A stretch of 17,058 nt of DNA, taken from NCBI GenBank assembly GCA_905193585.1, contig CAJJPG010000027.1, positions 1-17,058 on the forward strand, read 5' to 3'. How positions within the stretch are numbered: the stretch's first letter is position 1; every line of letters begins with the position of its first letter. A program made the translations under genes and the position numbers. This document shows, piece after piece, positions 14,159 to 17,058 of the stretch. The notes under the pieces were generated by a model. That model did no database searches. It saw only the letters and a program-made list of their open reading frames with translations, and had not been told where the DNA came from. The stretch comes from an uncultured Oscillospiraceae bacterium. Its GTDB lineage: Bacteria; Bacillota; Clostridia; Oscillospirales; Acutalibacteraceae.

Positions 14159-15530
14159 TTAAAAACTCCGTTATGTACTGAATTTGTTTTAAAACCGATT
14201 TTTCACCCGTGCCGCCTGCCGAAATACGCTTTGAAACGCAGGTTTCAAGCGATATTTCATTGTAAAGGTCTGAGTCAAACAGGCTATCAAGCTCCTTATA
14301 TTTTTCAATCTGAACGGTTTCAAGCACAAGCCCGTTTTCAATGCAATACGCTACAATTTCGCCCACCTTTTTATAAGCGGTTCTGAACGGCATACCCTTT
14401 TTAACAAGGTAATCGGCTAAATCGGTAGCGTTAATAAAACCTTTTTGCGCCGCCTTATACATATTATCGGGCAGCACTTTCATTGTGGCTATCATGGGTG
14501 CGAATACATTAAGGCACTGTTTTACGGTGTCAACCGCGTCAAAAATCGCCTCTTTATCCTCCTGCATATCCTTATTGTACGCAAGCGGCAGACCTTTAAG
14601 GGTTGTAAGCAGCGCCATTAAATCGCCGTAAACACGCCCTGTCTTTCCGCGCACCAGCTCTGCCATATCGGGGTTTTTCTTTTGCGGCATAATGCTGGAG
14701 CCTGTGGTGTAGCTGTCATCAAGCTCTATAAACTTAAATTCCCACGAAGACCAAAGTATTATTTCCTCTGAAAAGCGCGAAAGGTGCATCATAAGTATTG
14801 AAAAAGCGCTTAAAAGCTCAAGGCAGAAATCCCTGTCGGACACGCCGTCTATGCTGTTAAGCGAAATATCGGTAAAGCCTAAATGCTCGGCTTCAAAATA
14901 GCGGTCGGTATCGTATGTAGTTCCCGCAAGTGCGCAGGAGCCTATGGGGCACTGGGAAATCATCCTTTTTTCAGCGTCGGCAATTCTTTCAAAATCACGC
15001 TTTAACATAAAGGCGTAGGTTAAAATATGGTGCGCAAAGGTTATGGGCTGCGCGCGCTGCAAATGGGTGTAGCCGGGCATTATTGTGTTTACGTTTTCCT
15101 TTGCCTTGTCGGTTATTGCGGCAATAAGCTTTAAAATAAGTCCGCCTATCTCCTCACATTCGTTTGCCATATACATTCTTATATCAAGCGCCACTTGGTC
15201 GTTACGGCTGCGCGCGGTGTGAAGTCTTTTACCCGAGTCGCCTATCCTTTTTGTAAGCTCTTCTTCAATAAACATATGTATATCCTCGGCATCGCTGTCA
15301 AGCGGCAGCGCTCCGCTCTCTATATCGCTTAAAATGCCCGAAAGCCCTTTTATAATTTCGGCTTTTTCTTCCTCGGTTATTATTTTTTTATCACCGAGCA
15401 TTTTCGCGTGCATAACAGAGCCTGAAATATCCTGCTTATACATACGGTTATCAAAGTGAAACGAAGAATTAAAATCGTCCGCCTGCTTGTCAAGCGCGCC
15501 CTTAAAGCGCCCTGCCCACATTTTTCCCAT
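14139..15530 (-). CDS. argH: Argininosuccinate lyase
   Basis: A 463-residue lyase of the fumarase superfamily that splits argininosuccinate into arginine and fumarate. I place the start at the ATG at 15530 (MGKMWAGRFKG), preceded by GAGAGGTG, rather than at the upstream in-frame ATG at 15581, which would cover a hairpin and add residues foreign to the family. HTARSRNDQ at 104-112, YTHLQRAQP at 154-162 and the signature GSSIMPQKKNPD at 277-288 (with the catalytic Ser) are all present. The 3' end overlaps argC by 20 bases. Confidence 0.94.
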   Translation of the reverse strand: MGKMWAGRFKGALDKQADDFNSSFHFDNRMYKQDISGSVMHAKMLGDKKIITEEEKAEIIKGLSGILSDIESGALPLDSDAEDIHMFIEEELTKRIGDSGKRLHTARSRNDQVALDIRMYMANECEEIGGLILKLIAAITDKAKENVNTIMPGYTHLQRAQPITFAHHILTYAFMLKRDFERIADAEKRMISQCPIGSCALAGTTYDTDRYFEAEHLGFTDISLNSIDGVSDRDFCLELLSAFSILMMHLSRFSEEIILWSSWEFKFIELDDSYTTGSSIMPQKKNPDMAELVRGKTGRVYGDLMALLTTLKGLPLAYNKDMQEDKEAIFDAVDTVKQCLNVFAPMIATMKVLPDNMYKAAQKGFINATDLADYLVKKGMPFRTAYKKVGEIVAYCIENGLVLETVQIEKYKELDSLFDSDLYNEISLETCVSKRISAGGTGEKSVLKQIQYITEFLNDKGIY

Positions 15531-15554
15531 TTTTGCACCTCTCAGATTATGGCT

Positions 15555-15582
15555 TATGCCGTCCGTGTAATCGGGCGGCATA
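15555..15582 (-). other. Inverted repeat in the argG-argH gap
   Basis: A 10-bp stem (15555-15564 with 15573-15582, one G-T pair) with an 8-base loop fills much of the 63-base gap. No T-tract follows, so it is not an intrinsic terminator. An mRNA processing or stability role between the first gene and the rest is possible. Confidence 0.4.
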
Positions 15583-15593
15583 GGTTTTGTAAA

Positions 15594-16823
15594 TCAGTTC
15601 AGACCGTTTTTGGCCTTCATTTTTGCGTAAACGCTTGTCGGCAGGCCGTAAAGGTTTATAAAGCCCGTAGCGTCGGACTGGTTGTAAACTTCGTCCTCGT
15701 CGAATGTGGCTATTTCGGGGTCGTAAAGCGAGTACGGCGAAGAAACGCCCGCGTTTATCATATTGCCCTTGTAAAGTTTTAGGGTAACGTCGCCGGTAAC
15801 GGTTTCCTGCGTTGTTTTAACAAAGGAAAGTATAGCCTTTGTAAGCGGGGTGAACCACTGCGCGCTGTAAACCAAGTCGGCAAGTTTTTGCGCCACAAGC
15901 GCTTTATAGTGTACGGTCTCTTTATCAAGGCAGATAGTTTCAAGCACCTTGTGTGCCTTGTAAAGAATAGCTCCGCCGGGAGTTTCGTACACTCCGCGGC
16001 ACTTCATACCCACAAGCCTGTTTTCCACAATGTCAAGCAAGCCTATACCGTTTTCGCCGCCCAGCTTGTTAAGGGTTTCAACCAGCTCCACGGCACCCAT
16101 TTCCTTGCCGTCAATCGCTGTGGCAATGCCCTTTTCAAAGTGGAGCGTTACATAGGTCGGCTTATCGGGCGCCATTTCGGGGGATACGCCCATTTCAAGA
16201 AAGCCCGGCTTGTTGTACTGCGGCTCGTTTTTCGGGTCTTCAAGGTCAAGTCCCTCGTGCGATAAATGCCAGATGTTCTTATCCTTTGAATAATTGGTCT
16301 CGCGGCTTATTTTAAGCGGAACGTTATGCGCCTCGGCATACTCAATTTCCTCTTCCCTTGATTTAATGCTCCACTCGCGCCACGGGGCGATTATTGTAAT
16401 ATCGGGCGCAAACGCCTTTATTGCAAGCTCAAACCTTACTTGGTCGTTGCCCTTGCCCGTGCAGCCGTGGCAAATAGCGTCGGCTCCCTCGGCAATTGCA
16501 ATTTCGGCAATGCGCTTTGCTATAGGGGGGCGTGCAAACGCCGTGCCCAGCATATAATCCCCATAAAGCGCGTCCGCCTGAACGCAGGGGAAAACGTAAT
16601 CTTCCAAAAATTCCTTTGTAAGGTCTTCTATATATATTTTGGAGGCGCCGGTCTTGAGCGCTTTTTCCTCAAGCCCCTCAAGCTCGCTTGCCTGACCTAC
16701 ATTTCCCGAAACGGCAATAATCTCGGGATTATTGTAATTTTCCTTTAACCACGGAATGATTATGGAAGTATCAAGTCCGCCCGAATACGCCAAAACTACC
16801 TTTTTAATGTCTTTTTTATTCAT
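15594..16823 (-). CDS. argG: Argininosuccinate synthase
   Basis: A 409-residue ligase joining citrulline and aspartate with ATP. I start it at the ATG at 16823 (MNKKDIKKVVLAYSGGLDTS), which has GGAGG eight bases upstream and matches the family length (about 400). The open frame reaches back to 16910, but that part lies over the promoter. SGGLDTS at 14-20 is the ATP pyrophosphatase P-loop, and HGCTGKGNDQVRFE, further in, belongs to the citrulline/aspartate site. It is the first gene of the operon, so it is expressed directly from the ARG-box promoter. Starting with argG and argH, the last two steps of the pathway, is the reverse of the Bacillus order, in which argC comes first. Confidence 0.95.
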   Translation of the reverse strand: MNKKDIKKVVLAYSGGLDTSIIIPWLKENYNNPEIIAVSGNVGQASELEGLEEKALKTGASKIYIEDLTKEFLEDYVFPCVQADALYGDYMLGTAFARPPIAKRIAEIAIAEGADAICHGCTGKGNDQVRFELAIKAFAPDITIIAPWREWSIKSREEEIEYAEAHNVPLKISRETNYSKDKNIWHLSHEGLDLEDPKNEPQYNKPGFLEMGVSPEMAPDKPTYVTLHFEKGIATAIDGKEMGAVELVETLNKLGGENGIGLLDIVENRLVGMKCRGVYETPGGAILYKAHKVLETICLDKETVHYKALVAQKLADLVYSAQWFTPLTKAILSFVKTTQETVTGDVTLKLYKGNMINAGVSSPYSLYDPEIATFDEDEVYNQSDATGFINLYGLPTSVYAKMKAKNGLN

Positions 16824-16867
16824 AATATATTCCTCCGATTGCATATTTGCTTGTTTTATTTGCATAA

Positions 16868-16896
16868 AGTATAGCATACAATGAATAATTATGCAA
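16868..16896 (-). promoter_or_regulatory. Promoter of the arginine operon
   Basis: On the minus strand TATACT (-10, 16868-16873) lies 17 bases from TTGCAT (-35, 16891-16896). The -10 is good and the -35 is weak beyond TTG. Transcription would begin near 16861, leaving a leader of about 38 bases before argG. Confidence 0.65.
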
Positions 16897-16897
16897 T
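16880..16897. promoter_or_regulatory. ARG box (ArgR/AhrC operator) over the arg promoter
   Basis: TGAATAATTATGCA within this 18-mer matches the ArgR consensus TGAATwwwwATTCA at 13 of 14 positions. It covers the -35 and much of the spacer, so bound repressor would exclude RNA polymerase. Weaker TGCAT-containing half sites and the palindrome GCAAATTTGC (16899-16908) flank it, which would suit a hexameric repressor, but I cannot assign a second full box. Confidence 0.72.
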
Positions 16898-17005
16898 AGC
16901 AAATTTGCATATTTTAATCTTTCTTCAATATTCTACAAAATGCGAGTTTAATTTCGTATATTTTTATTAAAAAGCGGAAAATTAGTTTAAATCGCTAAAG
17001 TGTAC

Positions 17006-17034
17006 TTGACAAGATTATATGCTTGTGATAAAAT
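17006..17034 (+). promoter_or_regulatory. Strong promoter of a divergent gene beyond the right edge
   Basis: TTGACA (17006-17011), a 17-base spacer and TAAAAT (17029-17034) form a near-consensus sigma-A promoter. An A/G-rich stretch AAAGGAAAGGA near the window end could be a ribosome site. The gene itself is not visible. The 108 bases between the ARG box and this promoter are AT-rich and show no other feature. Confidence 0.8.
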
Positions 17035-17058
17035 GGGTGCAACAAAAGGAAAGGACGA

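Noticed and set aside
15531..15581. Longer argH start at 15581
   Set aside because: The extension would cover the stem-loop and has no family match; the ATG at 15530 has GAGAGGTG before it.
16824..16910. Longer argG start at 16910
   Set aside because: It would translate the promoter, ARG box and ribosome site; the ATG at 16823 with GGAGG gives the normal protein.

Overview
The window looks like a chromosomal segment from an uncultured or gut-type Clostridia (Bacillota). The evidence is the consensus sigma-A promoters (TTGACA-17-TATAAT), strong AGGAGG-type ribosome sites, a clostridial set of small modification proteins, a holin-like type I toxin and palindromic intergenic repeats. I could not test the taxonomy with a search.

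Left region (1-3720, + strand): a peptide-modification (RiPP-like) locus. It begins with the truncated 3' end of a short Cys-containing peptide gene. A hairpin follows, then a radical SAM/SPASM maturase and an HPr-kinase-like P-loop protein. After about 660 bases come a PqqD-like protein and a small soluble-looking S26 (signal-peptidase-like) protein, whose start codon overlaps the pqqD stop. The peptide and radical SAM genes and the first ~200 bases of the kinase-like gene are very AT-rich. The rest of the locus has the composition of the neighbouring chromosome, so the front of the locus looks swapped in, with a junction inside the kinase-like gene.

Between the two halves (2329-2991) lie short direct repeats, a palindromic repeat and a type I toxin-antitoxin unit. 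The unit has a 28-codon membrane peptide, its own promoter and structured leader, a bidirectional terminator, and a convergent antisense RNA with a perfect consensus promoter. A second palindromic repeat lies at 3777-3852, between the converging left locus and the arginine operon.

Right region (3887-16823, - strand): one tight operon in the transcribed order argG-argH-argC-argJ-argB-argD-argF-carA-carB. It covers arginine synthesis from glutamate, including carbamoyl phosphate supply. ArgJ recycles the acetyl group, ArgB has the N-terminal helix of arginine-sensitive kinases, and ArgC is the short 'uncommon' form. Genes overlap or abut, so translation is probably coupled. The promoter before argG has an almost perfect ARG box over its -35/spacer, implying ArgR/AhrC repression by arginine.

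The most unusual point is the last gene. CarB continues in frame into a complete diaminopimelate-epimerase (DapF) domain. That domain lacks the first catalytic cysteine (Ala instead), has Asp for the conserved Asn of the N-terminal motif, and has Tyr for Asp in the GIGGDG motif. It is therefore either a rewired racemase/epimerase or a non-catalytic add-on. A strong + strand promoter at the right edge drives a gene outside the window.
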